Shown here piece by piece: positions 42,581-61,720 of a stretch of 64,000 bases of DNA. The notes beneath the pieces are model-generated. The model had not been told where the DNA came from and did no database searches. It saw only the letters and a list, made by a program, of their open reading frames with translations. A program made the translations under genes and the position numbers. Position 1 is the first letter of the stretch; each line of letters begins with the position of its first letter. The stretch is from Bombyx mori (Eukaryota; Arthropoda; Insecta; Lepidoptera; Bombycidae): assembly GCF_030269925.1 (NCBI RefSeq), contig NC_085116.1:7130001-7194000 (forward strand), in the 5' to 3' direction.

Positions 42581-42952
42581 AGCTAACTAACAAAATCCTC
42601 ATACCAATTGGCAATACCATGACGTTAATCTAAAAAAAAAAAACAAAGACATATCGGAGCTTTTAGAGGATTTCAAAATAATATATTTATTTTTAAAATA
42701 ATTCAACTTCACGGCATCATGAAGTCAGCAACCTCAACAGTTTACTACTGTACCTACTTTAATGAGCATCGATATATTGATATTTCTTAGTTATCAATAA
42801 GTTAATGTTCATTAAATTACACTGAATTTAGATATTTATAATAACTAATATCGCCTTATTTTAAGTATCTACGCCGAGTTAAATAAACTGTCAGGCATCA
42901 AGGGTACTGTTAGTGCTTTCCAAGAAATGAATTTCAAAGAAATTATGTTTTA

Positions 42953-43372
42953 ACTAGAGGTCCCGCAGTAGTCGAAATTCGACTATAATTAATTGGAATT
43001 GTAAGTTTGTACACTATTATGATTGTATTTTATACGTCTACAATCACAAATTTCGTCAAGACTACACTTTAAAAAATATTAACAAAGGCAAACCATATTT
43101 AATCTATTTTCAATTTGACAACAGACGTCAAAAACAAAAGTTTGACAATAAATAGTATGCATGCGTGTGTGCGTCAAATACATGGTATGTAGTGTGTGTA
43201 ATATTTTCTTTATTAATTTAATGTATCTTTTATGCATTATTTAAAAAAAATATTAGCATTGTGCACTTCTTCTCTATATTCTCTATAAGCGTGGAAAATT
43301 TCATACTCCTCCGTCCGCGCAATTTTCGCAAAAAGGGATATAAAGTTTTTGCTTCACGTATTAATATATAGA
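42953..43372 (+). mobile_element. Helitron-like element (CTAGAGGTCCCGC type)
   Basis: Starts ACTAGAGGTCCCGCAGTAG and ends AAAGTTTTTGCTTCACG then TATTAATATATAG, a pattern I know from moth repeats. No ORF. Confidence 0.5.
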
Positions 43373-43811
43373 TAACAGAATTTGACAGTAGTAGACACTA
43401 CATTTAAAGTTTCAACAAAATAAATAACGTTTTAGTCGTCCGTGATCACAAAACTGTAAAGTGCCTTGTAATTAATTTTATTGGGTAGTATTTTTTAATG
43501 ACCATACTCGCATTTGTGCATCCTTTGTTGGAACTTCGAATACATAAATAGTAAATAAAATAAATATCTCGTACACGTCCGCGCTTTAAAAGCGGTGACG
43601 TCACGATCCATTATATTGCTGTTTTCTTTGTTATATGACAATTACCCCATTAGACTTACAGGTTTCAACTTAGTCATTTCTATTTTTAGTTACTATTGTT
43701 GTTATTTTAGATTTATTTTATGAAAATAATAAAATAATTGAATCAACACATTTCAACTCTTTAAACTTCATTGTAGTATAGTCAGTCCTCTGTGTGCCTT
43801 TAGGTAAATAC

Positions 43812-43983
43812 TTTTTTCTTTTCCTACCTAAGCTGGTAGCCTTGAGAAGCTATTCCAGCGTAACCTTAACTAGTAGGTGAGCTCACGGGGCTCAAACCTG
43901 ACGACGTTGCTAACACGAACCCTAGCAAGAGCCGTGCTTCGCAGAATCTACCACCGGATCGGAAACGCGACCCACTGAGAACT
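43812..43983 (-). repeat. Jockey-like LINE 3' end, truncated
   Basis: Starts CCTACCTAAGCTGGTAGCC on plus and stops at CGACCCACTGAGAA. A more decayed relative is at 44735-44830. Confidence 0.72.
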
Positions 43984-44282
43984 ATGAAGTTGTACTCAAT
44001 TCGTGAAAATTGTTTGGGAACAATGACATGATAATAATATGTCATATTTATTATAGAAAAACCGAATACATACTATACATGAAATTCCATGACGTGGATT
44101 TTTTGCAATATTTAAACTGTAGTTAGTTACACATAATGTGGTTTATTTTACTACTTCCAGATATGACCGTATTTTTATTTGTAATTAGCTGGATTTATTA
44201 GATTAAAAAATAAATACCTAAATACATTTATAAAGTAAGTAAATGTAGTTTAAACTTCAGATTGTAAATTCTTTTATAGCAG

Positions 44283-44612
44283 ACTTCAAAAAAGGAGGTT
44301 CTCAATTCGACTGTATGTTTTTTTTATGTTTGTTACTTCGTAACTTTTGACTGGGTGAATCGACTTTGATGATTCTTTTTTTATTAGAAAGCTGACGCTT
44401 CCCGTGTGATCCAATTTAGTCCAGTTCTGATAATGTTATCCATGAGAAAACCATATAAGTCTTAAATTTGCATTAAGTACGTTCGCGACAAATAGAGGAA
44501 TAGCTCAATAACTCAATATCACGCCAACCGATTTCTATGATTATTGTTTTTAGTGTATAATATTAATTTGTTTTGGAATATCTTTTTTTTCTACTTGAAG
44601 TCGGTTTTTGTA
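44283..44612 (+). mobile_element. MITE-like element (GACTTCAAAAAAGGAGG type)
   Basis: Starts GACTTCAAAAAAGGAGGTTC and ends ACTTGAAGTCGGTTTTTG; the ends are partly complementary (GACTTCAA and TTGAAGTC). Interior text such as CTTTTGACTGGGTGAATCG is common in moth genomes. Confidence 0.6.
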
Positions 44613-44839
44613 CCGACCTGTAAGATATGTTATGCAAAAAAGAATAAAATAAACTCCAAGCAAATTTGAAATAACAAAAACAGCGATCAATTCGTTAATG
44701 TATTTATTTCTTAATGTATTTATTTCCCTAACTTTTCACTGGTAGCCTAAGCAGCTATTGCAGCTACAGGCTGACCGGTAGGTAATCTCACGTGATCAAC
44801 CTGAGAGCTTGCTAACACTGGCAATATATTATGATGAGT

Positions 44840-46081
44840 AAGTAATAAAGACGCTCTAATGTCACTTGTAGAGGTACTGACATGTAGCAGTCTCAACTGT
44901 GGATCTCCGCGATGGAAAAAAAAACAAGTATCTTTTTTAAATACTTCTATTTCCCACGTATAGAGGCTTAAAATGGTGAGACTTAGAAATTAATCTCACT
45001 TTCTGAATTTTCTCGCTTATCCAGTTTGGCTATAGGTATGTATGTGGCTGCTTAAAAACCTAATGAACTGCATCTGGAGTTTGTGTGTTGATTCGACATT
45101 GATAATGTTTCCAAAAAAGATGACTATGTCATATTTACGTTTACCTGACTCCAAATCATCGAATTTTATTTTTTGTTCATGCATTTGTTTATTTGTTCGT
45201 TCGAACATCACGCAAAAATTACTTTGGCAGTTTGATTTTATGTTGGGTTGGAAACTAACATTAGATTTCAAAACGAATATACATTTGGAGTTGGAAGCAA
45301 ACCACTGGTGTAGTTAAGTAGTTAAGATATGACAAAGATAGAGACAAAATAATAAAAAAAATTCATGTTTATCATACCTACCAATATACACGATCAAGAA
45401 TTCTTTATTCCAAACATAAGGTTCCTAGAATAGTAACGATCCGCCCTTCTAATGATTAATTTTATAAAGCACATACTCTACATCTATCTAGAACAATATA
45501 CACTTGAGACCTTGAGAAGGTTTTTTTAAATATAATTTATTATTGACATTGCTCTAAATCATGGTTCTTATTTTATTATTAAGAAATTGAAACTTCGACT
45601 TTAAAATTCGATTTTCTCGTAAGTTTCACTTGAAAGTTACAAGGTTTTTTTTTCTGTAGCGCGACAAAAGAGGTCAAGGTGGAAAATAATTACGATTTAA
45701 CTACAGTGCTACTGAACCTCAATAAAATGTAAACCTTTATCGTTATTGTGCCTTGATGGAAACAGGGGAAATCCTACATAAGTTGAACACACGACAAAAC
45801 CGTGTCGATGTCGAGTAAACAAAACGAAGTAAAATGATTAGCATATATGGTCAGGTGGTATATTTTCAACATATTTTATACAAACAATAACTTTTGCTTT
45901 ACTTGAAATCATTGTGTAGTATGCGCAAGGGAATATGATTAATCTAGAAATAATCATACCTGTTTAAGTAGAATAGAACAAGAGTTAAAAAGAGGAGGTT
46001 ACATGCACACAATATCGGAAGAATTAATGTTGTAAAGTATACACAAATAAAATTTTAACGCTGGTATTATTATATATATAC
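44840..46081. other. Non-coding stretch below the 46.4 kb exon
   Basis: Open frames exist on both strands at 45017-45317, but neither has a recognisable product. No repeat recognised. Confidence 0.5.
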
Positions 46082-46378
46082 CTCTTGTGCTTTTTGTGTC
46101 TCTCCACTCCAAATATCACGCCAGTGGATGAAATTTTGTAAGTGATTGATGTAGTTATGCTGACGATGTTGCGGGTCACGTTTTTTCCGAGAGTCCGTGG
46201 GAGAAGGCGGTGCTGTGAGGGATTCACGCCGTCGAGAACCAGCTGATACAATTGTTGATTTTAATTCGTTGCTCAGAAGGCGTTCAGTTTCGGGGCCTTC
46301 ATCAGACGACACGCTGCCCATGAGTTGTCGCGACGGCCTCGACCCTCGTAAGTCTGACGGGGAATCTTCGTTCTTCAT
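46082..46378 (-). CDS. Candidate distal first exon, 99 codons
   Basis: The ATG at 46378 begins MKNEDSPSDLRGSRPS. The segment is polar, with SDEGPETERLLSNEL and a basic RRRESL site followed by TAPPSPTDSRKKR. It ends at the donor GAG then GTATAT (46081-46076) in phase 0. No other minus-strand gene lies between here and Kidins220 exon 1 at 24.2 kb, and the phases fit, so a distal first exon with a 22-kb intron is likely. The family of this N-terminus is not recognised. Confidence 0.55.
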
Positions 46379-46379
46379 G

Positions 46380-48890
46380 TTGCCGCAAATCACACAGCAC
46401 GAACAAAACTAATAACTTTATAGAATAAGTACGGGTGCAAGAGAAAGCTTCAGTACGGTTAACATTTCGCAAGATATCTTGTACTAAACGGAGGTCGTAT
46501 TGCGAGGCATGAACGTGCGACACGGACGACGCCGGCGGCTGACTGCGGTGTGAGTGCACGTGGGCAACGATCCGATATCATAACATATTCGCCTACTTCA
46601 AACCTAAACAGTTCGACTTTTGAAGCCTTATGTAATAATTTTGAGTAATATTTAATACCAAAATCATTGTATATTGGTGCCCTACTGATTTTTTAAAATG
46701 TAATGGCATGATATGGAATGATGGCAGTTAATCATTGACCACTTATATTTGTTTTTTAGGAACATGAACAGAATGAAAACAAAACACATTTTCTTTGAAG
46801 ACTTCAGGTTCTGTGACGGATTATCATTGATTATGTATATAATCTACTGTTGCCTTACTAGTCTCTTGATACAATGTTTTCAATGGAATGTAAGTGTATT
46901 TCTGGAAATTATTTTTATGCATAAATTATGAAATTTAAATTAACCTTTAATTTTTAATGAAGTAATTTTTAATTTTCGATTAAATTATGATTTCTATGGT
47001 AGATACTAGTTACACACTGAAATTCGTTAAGCCAGTTTTTGAGAAATAATCATTTCATTATTTTCTATTAAAGAGAGAATCTGTTGTGGAAGGTGGTTGA
47101 AAACAAATAGTAGGTAGTGTAATTAATAAGTCTGGTAGATCATCAAACCAGGTTTTATCCATCCTTATTTTTATAAAAATAATAACTGTCTTATACTTGA
47201 AAATACTAATATTTTTTTAAAAAAGTAATTCAATATAGTATTTATGATAACATGCATATTGTCACCAATTTCAAAGAAAAATAATCTATAACATAACTTT
47301 GAAAATATTTTAAATTTATTTTATATCTCTTCATTAATTTTGCTCAAAATAAAAATAGATATAGATATTGTTCTTTTAACCATCATGTTCCTGGGTCGTT
47401 TTATTATATGAATTATTAAGTGAACTATTATGGCCTATTGTGAGCCTAAACATATAAGTGCCACCTTGCTGCTTATTTCTGCATTAACAAGGTATACATT
47501 TAAGTCTGAAGCAACTAAAGCTCCAATGAAAAATAGAAAAGTGAGAAAAAAGAAGCAATTCAAGTTAGACTCCATGTCTCAAGTAATATCTAAAAGATCT
47601 GGTAAACAATTTAGTGGGTATAAGGTACACATCAAGATTTATAAAAAAATTATGTCTTGAAGGTGTAATTTATGGACTTATAATAATTTATATCCATGAA
47701 CGAAAAATTCAAAGATATACAGACAGTTATATGAAACATTAACATTCTTTTAGCTAAAAGAATGTTAATGTAATCTTAATGCTTAAAAAATTTTTTTTTT
47801 TCTTAAGTTATAGGCATCATAACTATATATTAAGAATATGGTTATGGGTTATCTTGACAATTCAATCAGTAACAAAACTAAGAAGAATTGTAAAGTAACC
47901 AGGGCAAGAATTTACAAAATCTATGAATTTGAAGTGGAGTTTTTTGTTTTGTTTTATATGAGTTTTATAAATTATTTTATAAATGACAACCCTTTAAACT
48001 TTAATGTCCTGTCTCAAAAGTCACAAAATTTTAAAGATAACAAAATAGATACAATATTCTATTTAATAATTATATAAATAAATAAATAATATTAAGATAC
48101 AAACATTTTTGTCTTTTGAAATCACAAAAATACCAATACTTTATAATTTAAAGCTATGGTTTGTTGAAAATTCAAGCAATGAGGAAATTTATTGGAATGA
48201 CATTCATTTAAAAAGAAGTCCTGTAGTTGCTAAAGCAAAATAATTTTGCGCATCGGTTATGTTTCTATTCAATTCAATTATGCTGTTTTATTAACTGGAA
48301 TTTTATCTACACACTAAACGGTAAGAAAATTAGTTTTCGATTAATTTAATTAACAATATTTTATGTAAATAAATATTTTTCATTAATAAACAACAAAAAA
48401 ACGAGATTATTTTGAAACAAAACGCATTTATACATAATTGAAGTAAACAATAGAAGCACCCGTTAAAGTTGAGATTTCTATTTGGTTATCGTCGACAAGT
48501 TTTTGAATGTTGTTAAGCAATCGTTTTGCAGTTTATACTATGACCCTTTGTACTATATCTATAAATACAATACTAAATACATAGTATTGTGTAAAAAGAA
48601 TGTATGCTTACCTTGGATAAATACAAGTAATGCCTGTTCGATTATAACACACTACATAATTTGAATATAAACAAGTTCATACACTATTCAAGAACACGCG
48701 TTCATTGAATTTTCTTTCTTAAAACTTTTAGACACAGCGTATGTACCTAATTGTAACCTGTAATTTATTAAAATTCAAAATTTTCATTTTTTTTATTTTT
48801 CTTTAAACATTATGGTTTGCACTGACCCTCGACATTTGACAACACTATTGACATTGACATTGACAGCTTTTAACATTTGTATTGTTTCTC
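46380..48890. other. Intergenic region between the 46.4 kb exon and METTL1
   Basis: GC-rich 46500-46560 (possible promoter of the minus-strand exon), then AT-rich DNA with three short plus-strand ORFs (46749, 47430, 47838) that I could not connect or identify. Confidence 0.45.
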
Positions 48891-49629
48891 AGATTCGCAA
48901 CTCAAGATGTGAAGTTGAGTGAATTTATATATTTTGTAAATTATGTAGTGTTTCTTCAGGCTTAAGCGTGTTGTTGGATGGTTAAATTTGAGGATTGGGT
49001 TCTTTAGGTTGATGAGGGGCTATTTAAAAACACAACTGCTTCATTATAATTATATTGCAGATAGCTTTAACACTTTTACACCATTATACAATTTTTATCT
49101 TTATATTTTTTATAAAACTATTACATGTTTTTCATGCCGTGTCTAGATGAGAAGTTCTAACATTTTCTTACGAGAATACAATGATCTGTTTTTTAAAACA
49201 TTTAAAATAATTCCAATATTCGAAATCTAATCAAGTGTCAAGTGTTGCCTGCCATTACATTTAATATACAAACTCCAACACGTGTAATTATAATAGTGGC
49301 TTATTAACTTAACTTTTGTGTTAAAACGAAACAAAATTACTGGACGTGGTTTTTCGAGCTATTCTAAAAAGTACACTGATATCTTAGTAATTTCCCACCT
49401 CCTTACTGTGAAACTATTTCATTACCTCTCCGCATCCTCCATCTGCAATGTTGTCTTAGCTTGAGCTCATTTTCGTTTCATTTCAATTAACTTTGTTTAA
49501 TTTTGTTTTATTTCTCTTTTTTGCAACTAAAACAGTTTAAGCCTGTTTTTAAAGATTTGGAATTATAAAATTAAGTTTTTTGCCCATATATATTGAAACA
49601 AAAAGTCTAAGATGTCAAAGTACATTGTC

Positions 49630-49830
49630 ACCTTCCCGGGATCCTCCAAATAGTCCACTGAAAAAATCTCAGTGAACGACCACCATTTTACTGAGATTAT
49701 ATTTCATCACATATCATCATCTCATTTCATTTAATTTCATCCCAGTTGATTAATGTCTCAAATTCTTCATTTCATTTCACTCCCTATTATCATTTTTCAT
49801 AAAAATATCCAATATCATATCATCTCATTT
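49630..49830 (-). repeat. TTCAT-rich dispersed repeat, copy 1
   Basis: Core CCTCCAAATAGTCCACTGAA, ACCACCATTTTACTGAG and TCCCAGTTGATTAATGTC. Diverged further pieces of the same family reach back to about 48900. It is the inverse of copy 2. Confidence 0.7.
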
Positions 49831-50148
49831 CAATTCATTTAATGTCATGCCATGCCATGTTTCATATAAAATTAATCAGTTTCACTTCATTTCATAATAT
49901 CATATTTGATCAAAAGATCAAAAGATTAGGCTGTATGGTGTGATATCTTTGCCTTTACCTTTGCCTTTTTTATTTGGATACTTTGGCACTGTCAGTGTAA
50001 GATTGTTGTTTGTATTTTTAAATGTTATTTGCTTTTATGAAATACTATATTCAGGAAACTCAACAGTTCTGAATGAAATATTTACGAAATATAACATATC
50101 GGTCAAAGCATATTGCAAGCCCTATCGTTTTCAGAATATTTAGTAACA

Positions 50149-57168
<7,020 letters not shown>

Positions 57169-57175
57169 ATTCCGA

Positions 57176-57181
57176 TTTATT
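57176..57181 (-). terminator. Candidate SKI3 poly(A) signal
   Basis: AATAAA on the minus strand (TTTATT on plus) about 295 bases beyond the SKI3 stop and 8 bases from the METTL1 stop. If both signals are used, the two convergent transcripts overlap at their 3' ends. Confidence 0.35.
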
Positions 57182-57410
57182 TAATAATTTACAATGTTAT
57201 TTAAAAAAGACAATTTTAATAAGTATATTCTGCTTAAAATTAAAAATATGCAAGTAGTGTGATCGCAACTTCAGTATAAAATGTTTATATATAAATGTAA
57301 AAGCAAATTACAATCTTAATTACACAAACTTTAAAATTCATTTAAATGAGTTTACACCAAGTTTTTTGGCAACATTATATATGGCAACCATACTTTTGTG
57401 TTAATATAAA

Positions 57411-57439
57411 AATAAATTATCCTTTAAAATATAAATAAA
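57411..57439 (+). terminator. Candidate METTL1 poly(A) signals
   Basis: Two AATAAA hexamers at 57411-57416 and 57434-57439 follow the METTL1 stop by about 245-265 bases, before the SKI3 stop on the other strand. Confidence 0.5.
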
Positions 57440-57475
57440 GCGAGAACGGTCTTTTAAATATTTTTTAAACACTAC

Positions 57476-60400
57476 CTACCTACTTAATTTTTTTTCTACC
57501 AGAGTGATCCACTTAGCAAGACGACGCGATATATTTAAATTTTTACGCATAAAATCTGTTATTCTCATAATACATGGTTTTTTAAACAACCATATTTTAT
57601 GGGATACAAGAGAACGTAATACTGCAGCCCATATTTCTGGTTGACATGGAAATAGATGTAAACCTTGTTTTGCTAATATAAAAGCTCTTACACGATCTCC
57701 TGCTATAAATTCAGCTACGCTCGCTGTGGCTATTAATTTAGCAAGATTAATATTGCTTTCATTATTTTGAGCTAAACTCAATGCCCTTTGCGAACATCGG
57801 CTAGAAACTTTGGCCTTAAGATTTGTCTCCATAAGACAATATTGTGCCATGCAAAACCACAGTAGAGCATTACTTGGAAAATCATGCAGAGAATCGCTCA
57901 GAAATTTGGTTGCTTGGTTCATATTTTCGTCATATACATGCAAGTAAGATTTTAGGAAACCAATATCGAAAACAAATTCATCATCCTTATCATACTTCTG
58001 CATTTCACATATTGCTAATTTGGATAAACTTTTATCTGCATGTAAAAGTCCTAAAGAGCAAACTGCAAACAAACTGTGAGCTGTGGGTTTTTTCTGGGAA
58101 GCTTGTATACTCCGAAAGAGTAGCGTTTTTGTGTCATTTACTCCTTTCTGTGTATATACAGAACTAGCCATAGCCACAAGGAGATCTGCCTTATCTTCAT
58201 CGGTTTCACTGAGCCATTGTAAAGCAGTCTCATATGCAGAATAGGCCTCTTCAAAAAATCCCTTCTTGAATAAAGCTAAAGCTAAACCAGTTGTAGAATT
58301 TAGACTAGCTTCTGTAATTGATTTATAGGCATTGATAGCATCATCATAATTTCCCATTCTTGTCAAAATCCTTCCCATATTTAGAAGTGCTATGTTCTTT
58401 TTATCTCCTTCACAATACTGTAAAGCTTTCTCATATGATTTTAGAGCACTTCGTAGAAGTAAACTTTGTTCTTGTAAGATTCCTAGAATTGTTAAAGCAC
58501 AAGGATTCTTTGAATCAAAGTCGCAAAACCACTGCATCAGATCCATGGCACAAGTGACTGCATAAAGACCTTGAATCTCATATTTATATTCAGGGTCTTC
58601 CTGATATTTTTTGTTGTTAAACACACGACAAACCCAATCTGCATATGCTAGTGCACTTTCAGAATGGTAACCTAAGCGGGATGCATGTCTGAACAGATCC
58701 ATTGCTTCCTCTTCCCTTATGACTTCTGCTATCAAACCTTGACCTATCCAACTATGGGGATATGATGGTAAAGTAGATTGTCCACGCCAAAAACAATAAT
58801 TGGCCAATCTATAAAGTTTTAATTTTAAATACAGTGTACCAAGGTTGCACCATATCTTTGCCACTGACCATTTTCTTGTGGATAACAAAGCTTTTATGAA
58901 ACAATGTTGTGCAATTTCATATTTCTTAACATATAAACCAATTTTTCCCAGTAAATTCCAACTACGCCAGTGTTGTGGTTTTTCTTTAATGCATGTCATG
59001 GTCAAATTAAAAGCTATATGGCAATTCACAACTTTCTTAGTTACGTTATAATAAGCTAAATAGGTGGTAGCCAAATCATAAGAAGCAAATTGTTGCTTTT
59101 GTTTAGAAATATATGAATAACATTTAATTGCTTCTGAAAATATATCCAAGAGCTCCTTTTTAACTTTAACAGATTCATTTGAAAGTTCACTCATATAAAT
59201 ATATGCATATTTCATAGGTAATTTTGTTACCATAATCAATGTGTCTCCTAATAGTTTCCATAAACAAGTAAATTGTTTATTTGTTTGTTTCTCTAATACA
59301 TCTGTTAAATAATCAACAGCTTTCTGGGCACAATCTCTAGCGCTACCAAAAACTTTTGCTGCTATTTTCTTCTTAGATATTCTTATCCATGTTTCTGCAA
59401 TTCCCTTCACAGCTAAAATACAATTGGGATCCATTGAAAGAACTTTCTGAAAAGTGCAAATAGCTTCTTCATGCTGTGTTAAAAGTGAAAATATATATCC
59501 ACTCCTTGTTAGACAATGGATAGCTTTATTTGGATCTAGTGTCAATAACCTATTATATGCTTTCAATGCAGAGGTATATGAACCACGGCAGTAATATGCA
59601 TCTGCTAAACATTCAAATGCTGTTGTATCATTCTGGTTGATCTTAACAACGTTTCTAAAATATGTGATAGCATTTTCCCATTCTTTTCTATTTAAGTAAT
59701 GTAATCCAAGCCTAAAATGAATCCATGATTCATTTGTAGTTTTTGAAATTGTGGTCAACATTTCAAAATCCATGTCAGTAAGTTTTAGTTTTAAATAAAC
59801 ATCACTTAAACTTCTGAGTAAGTTGCCATCAAGATTATTTAAGCTATAAGCCTTTTCATAACACTTTTTTGCCTTAAGTAAGTCATTTTTGGTGTGATAG
59901 TAAAAATGTCCTAAATATATAAATGTTTCAAAATGTTCAGAATTCAATCTTGCAGATTTTAGCAGATTTAAAAGTGCTTCATTATATTTTTTAAGTTCCC
60001 AATATGCCTTACCCAAATAAAAAACATTAATTGAATTTTCTAGATTGCTGTTTTGAAGTAAATTTACAACATCATCAAATTTACCTTGTTTTAAAAAAGA
60101 TAATGCCTTCAAAGATTCATAATAATTTGTAGACTGTAATTCATTCAATAAATCATCAAATGGTTCACCTACTTCAATCAAACACTCCACCACTGATGCA
60201 AGCTCATCAACATTGAATGAATCTTGAATACTGTGTGAATTCTTTTGTATATTTTTTGAAACCAATAGTGCAGATTGCCATTTTTGTTGTTTTACTAAAG
60301 AGTAAAATAAATTTTTATTCAATTCTAAGCAAAATCTAGAATCCTTAACTTTTGTTAAAAAATTTGTTGCTAGTTTTTGAGCTACAGACCATTTTTGAAG

Positions 60401-61303
60401 CTTCATAGTACATTTTATAATAAAAATTCCCTCAGTAAATTCTGGTTCATGGTAATTAATGAGAGGAACAGAAAATTTGTATGCATCTAAATAAAAACCT
60501 TTCTCAAAGGCAATCATACTCTTCAAAAGATCTGGATATTTGGAGTTCACAACTCCAGAAATAATGGTTTCTATATGTTTCTCTATATCCAAACCAAAAA
60601 AACACATGTTCTCTACATATTTTTTACACAATTGATTGCAAAGCCATTCTCTCACAACAATATTTTCTTTGAAATAACTTTTCTCAATAATTTCCTCCAC
60701 TGCTAAAGAAAAATTAGTTTTTTGCAGTATGATTTTACTTTGCAATAATTCATTTTGATCGGATGATGTGGTTATTAGTTTAGGTAAGATTTCCAAAAGA
60801 GCAGGTATAATTGGTTCTCCACAAGGTATATTTTCATTAATAAGACAGATCAATTGCTCTTCAGCTGATTTACGTAAAGTCGTTGGTGGTTCTTCTTTAA
60901 GATAATTTATTAAAGTTTCAACAACATCACCATTTTTGTATCTAACTCCTAACTTTCCGATTTTCGAAATGATTTCGAGAGCTTTCTCCTCTTCAATTTG
61001 TAATTTTAATATTTCAACATATACGGGGAGTAGTTTAACATTCATGATTTGATCGTCATGGGCTTCATAATAGCTGGCTAATCCTAGCCAAGCTAAGGGG
61101 TGACTGGGTTTACATGCAATTGCTTTTTGATATGCTAAACACGCCTGGTCAGAATCTTGGAAGGATTTACCTAGTAACACTAACCCAAAATAGTTTTGTT
61201 TATCTTTTCTAAGGAGGTTTTTACAGCACTCTTGAGCATCTTTGTAATTTTTTTCATCAATATGCTTCCTTGCCTCCTTCAACAGTTGTTTAATATCAGC
61301 CAT
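57476..61303 (-). CDS. TTC37: SKI3/TTC37 (SKIC3), TPR scaffold of the Ski complex, intronless, 1,275 aa
   Basis: TPR scaffold subunit of the Ski complex, which threads mRNA to the cytoplasmic exosome in 3'-to-5' decay and at stalled ribosomes. One unbroken reading frame has repeated TPR pairs along its length. Matches to the vertebrate protein include AWLGLASYYE near the N-terminus, AQHCFIKALLS, WCNLGTLYLKLKLYRLA and SWIGQGLIAEVIREEEAMDL with FRHASRLGYHSESALAYADW directly after. Length is a little below the vertebrate 1,564 aa. I chose the ATG at 61303 (MADIKQLLKEARKHIDEKNY), which mirrors the family N-terminus. The frame is open 14 codons further up, but only with non-ATG starts. The stop is TAG at 57478-57476. 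It has no introns here, although vertebrate orthologues have many. It diverges from RTTN. Confidence 0.94.
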   Translation of the reverse strand: MADIKQLLKEARKHIDEKNYKDAQECCKNLLRKDKQNYFGLVLLGKSFQDSDQACLAYQKAIACKPSHPLAWLGLASYYEAHDDQIMNVKLLPVYVEILKLQIEEEKALEIISKIGKLGVRYKNGDVVETLINYLKEEPPTTLRKSAEEQLICLINENIPCGEPIIPALLEILPKLITTSSDQNELLQSKIILQKTNFSLAVEEIIEKSYFKENIVVREWLCNQLCKKYVENMCFFGLDIEKHIETIISGVVNSKYPDLLKSMIAFEKGFYLDAYKFSVPLINYHEPEFTEGIFIIKCTMKLQKWSVAQKLATNFLTKVKDSRFCLELNKNLFYSLVKQQKWQSALLVSKNIQKNSHSIQDSFNVDELASVVECLIEVGEPFDDLLNELQSTNYYESLKALSFLKQGKFDDVVNLLQNSNLENSINVFYLGKAYWELKKYNEALLNLLKSARLNSEHFETFIYLGHFYYHTKNDLLKAKKCYEKAYSLNNLDGNLLRSLSDVYLKLKLTDMDFEMLTTISKTTNESWIHFRLGLHYLNRKEWENAITYFRNVVKINQNDTTAFECLADAYYCRGSYTSALKAYNRLLTLDPNKAIHCLTRSGYIFSLLTQHEEAICTFQKVLSMDPNCILAVKGIAETWIRISKKKIAAKVFGSARDCAQKAVDYLTDVLEKQTNKQFTCLWKLLGDTLIMVTKLPMKYAYIYMSELSNESVKVKKELLDIFSEAIKCYSYISKQKQQFASYDLATTYLAYYNVTKKVVNCHIAFNLTMTCIKEKPQHWRSWNLLGKIGLYVKKYEIAQHCFIKALLSTRKWSVAKIWCNLGTLYLKLKLYRLANYCFWRGQSTLPSYPHSWIGQGLIAEVIREEEAMDLFRHASRLGYHSESALAYADWVCRVFNNKKYQEDPEYKYEIQGLYAVTCAMDLMQWFCDFDSKNPCALTILGILQEQSLLLRSALKSYEKALQYCEGDKKNIALLNMGRILTRMGNYDDAINAYKSITEASLNSTTGLALALFKKGFFEEAYSAYETALQWLSETDEDKADLLVAMASSVYTQKGVNDTKTLLFRSIQASQKKPTAHSLFAVCSLGLLHADKSLSKLAICEMQKYDKDDEFVFDIGFLKSYLHVYDENMNQATKFLSDSLHDFPSNALLWFCMAQYCLMETNLKAKVSSRCSQRALSLAQNNESNINLAKLIATASVAEFIAGDRVRAFILAKQGLHLFPCQPEIWAAVLRSLVSHKIWLFKKPCIMRITDFMRKNLNISRRLAKWITLVEKKLSR

Positions 61304-61469
61304 CTGAAATAATTTTATAAAACAGTGTATAGAAGGATCAAGCAAATCAAATTATTTCTTTTTTATATATTACAATCGCTTACATACTTTTTACGAATGT
61401 TATTTAATAATATTTAATTTAAATTGTATTTTCGGCGAGACTCTCTAGCGAGCCCATCTTAAATTTATT

Positions 61470-61720
61470 TTTAAATATTTGAGGCCTGATAACAGGACCT
61501 TTAAGCTAAGTTTTACATTTTCTTTATTTGAAAAATTTTATTCATAATCAGTTGCAAATTAAATGAAGTAAGATGAGGCAGGTGAAATAAAGTGTTTAAA
61601 ATGGTAGTTACTGAATTTTCTTCAGTGGACTTTTTGGAAGAACCGGTGAATTTTGTTTAATTTTCGCAGATTTGTACACATCCACATATGCTAAAAAAAT
61701 AATAAACCATCGTTATTACT
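61470..61720 (+). repeat. TTCAT-rich dispersed repeat, copy 3
   Basis: GGACCTTTAAGC, CTTCAGTGGACTTTTTGG and ATAATAAACCATCGTTATTAC in the same order as copy 2. It lies 170 bases upstream of the SKI3 start. Confidence 0.65.

Noticed and set aside
45017..45317. Overlapping ORFs on both strands
   Set aside because: AT-rich, no domain, no splice context; chance open frames.
46749..48077. Three short plus-strand ORFs, one hydrophobic (FFEDFRFCDGLSLIMYIIYC) with GT-AG flanks
   Set aside because: Frames do not join into one product by the splice sites I can see, and no family is recognised. Could be re-examined with RNA.
57844..59051. Plus-strand ORFs inside SKI3
   Set aside because: Antisense shadows of the long TPR frame.
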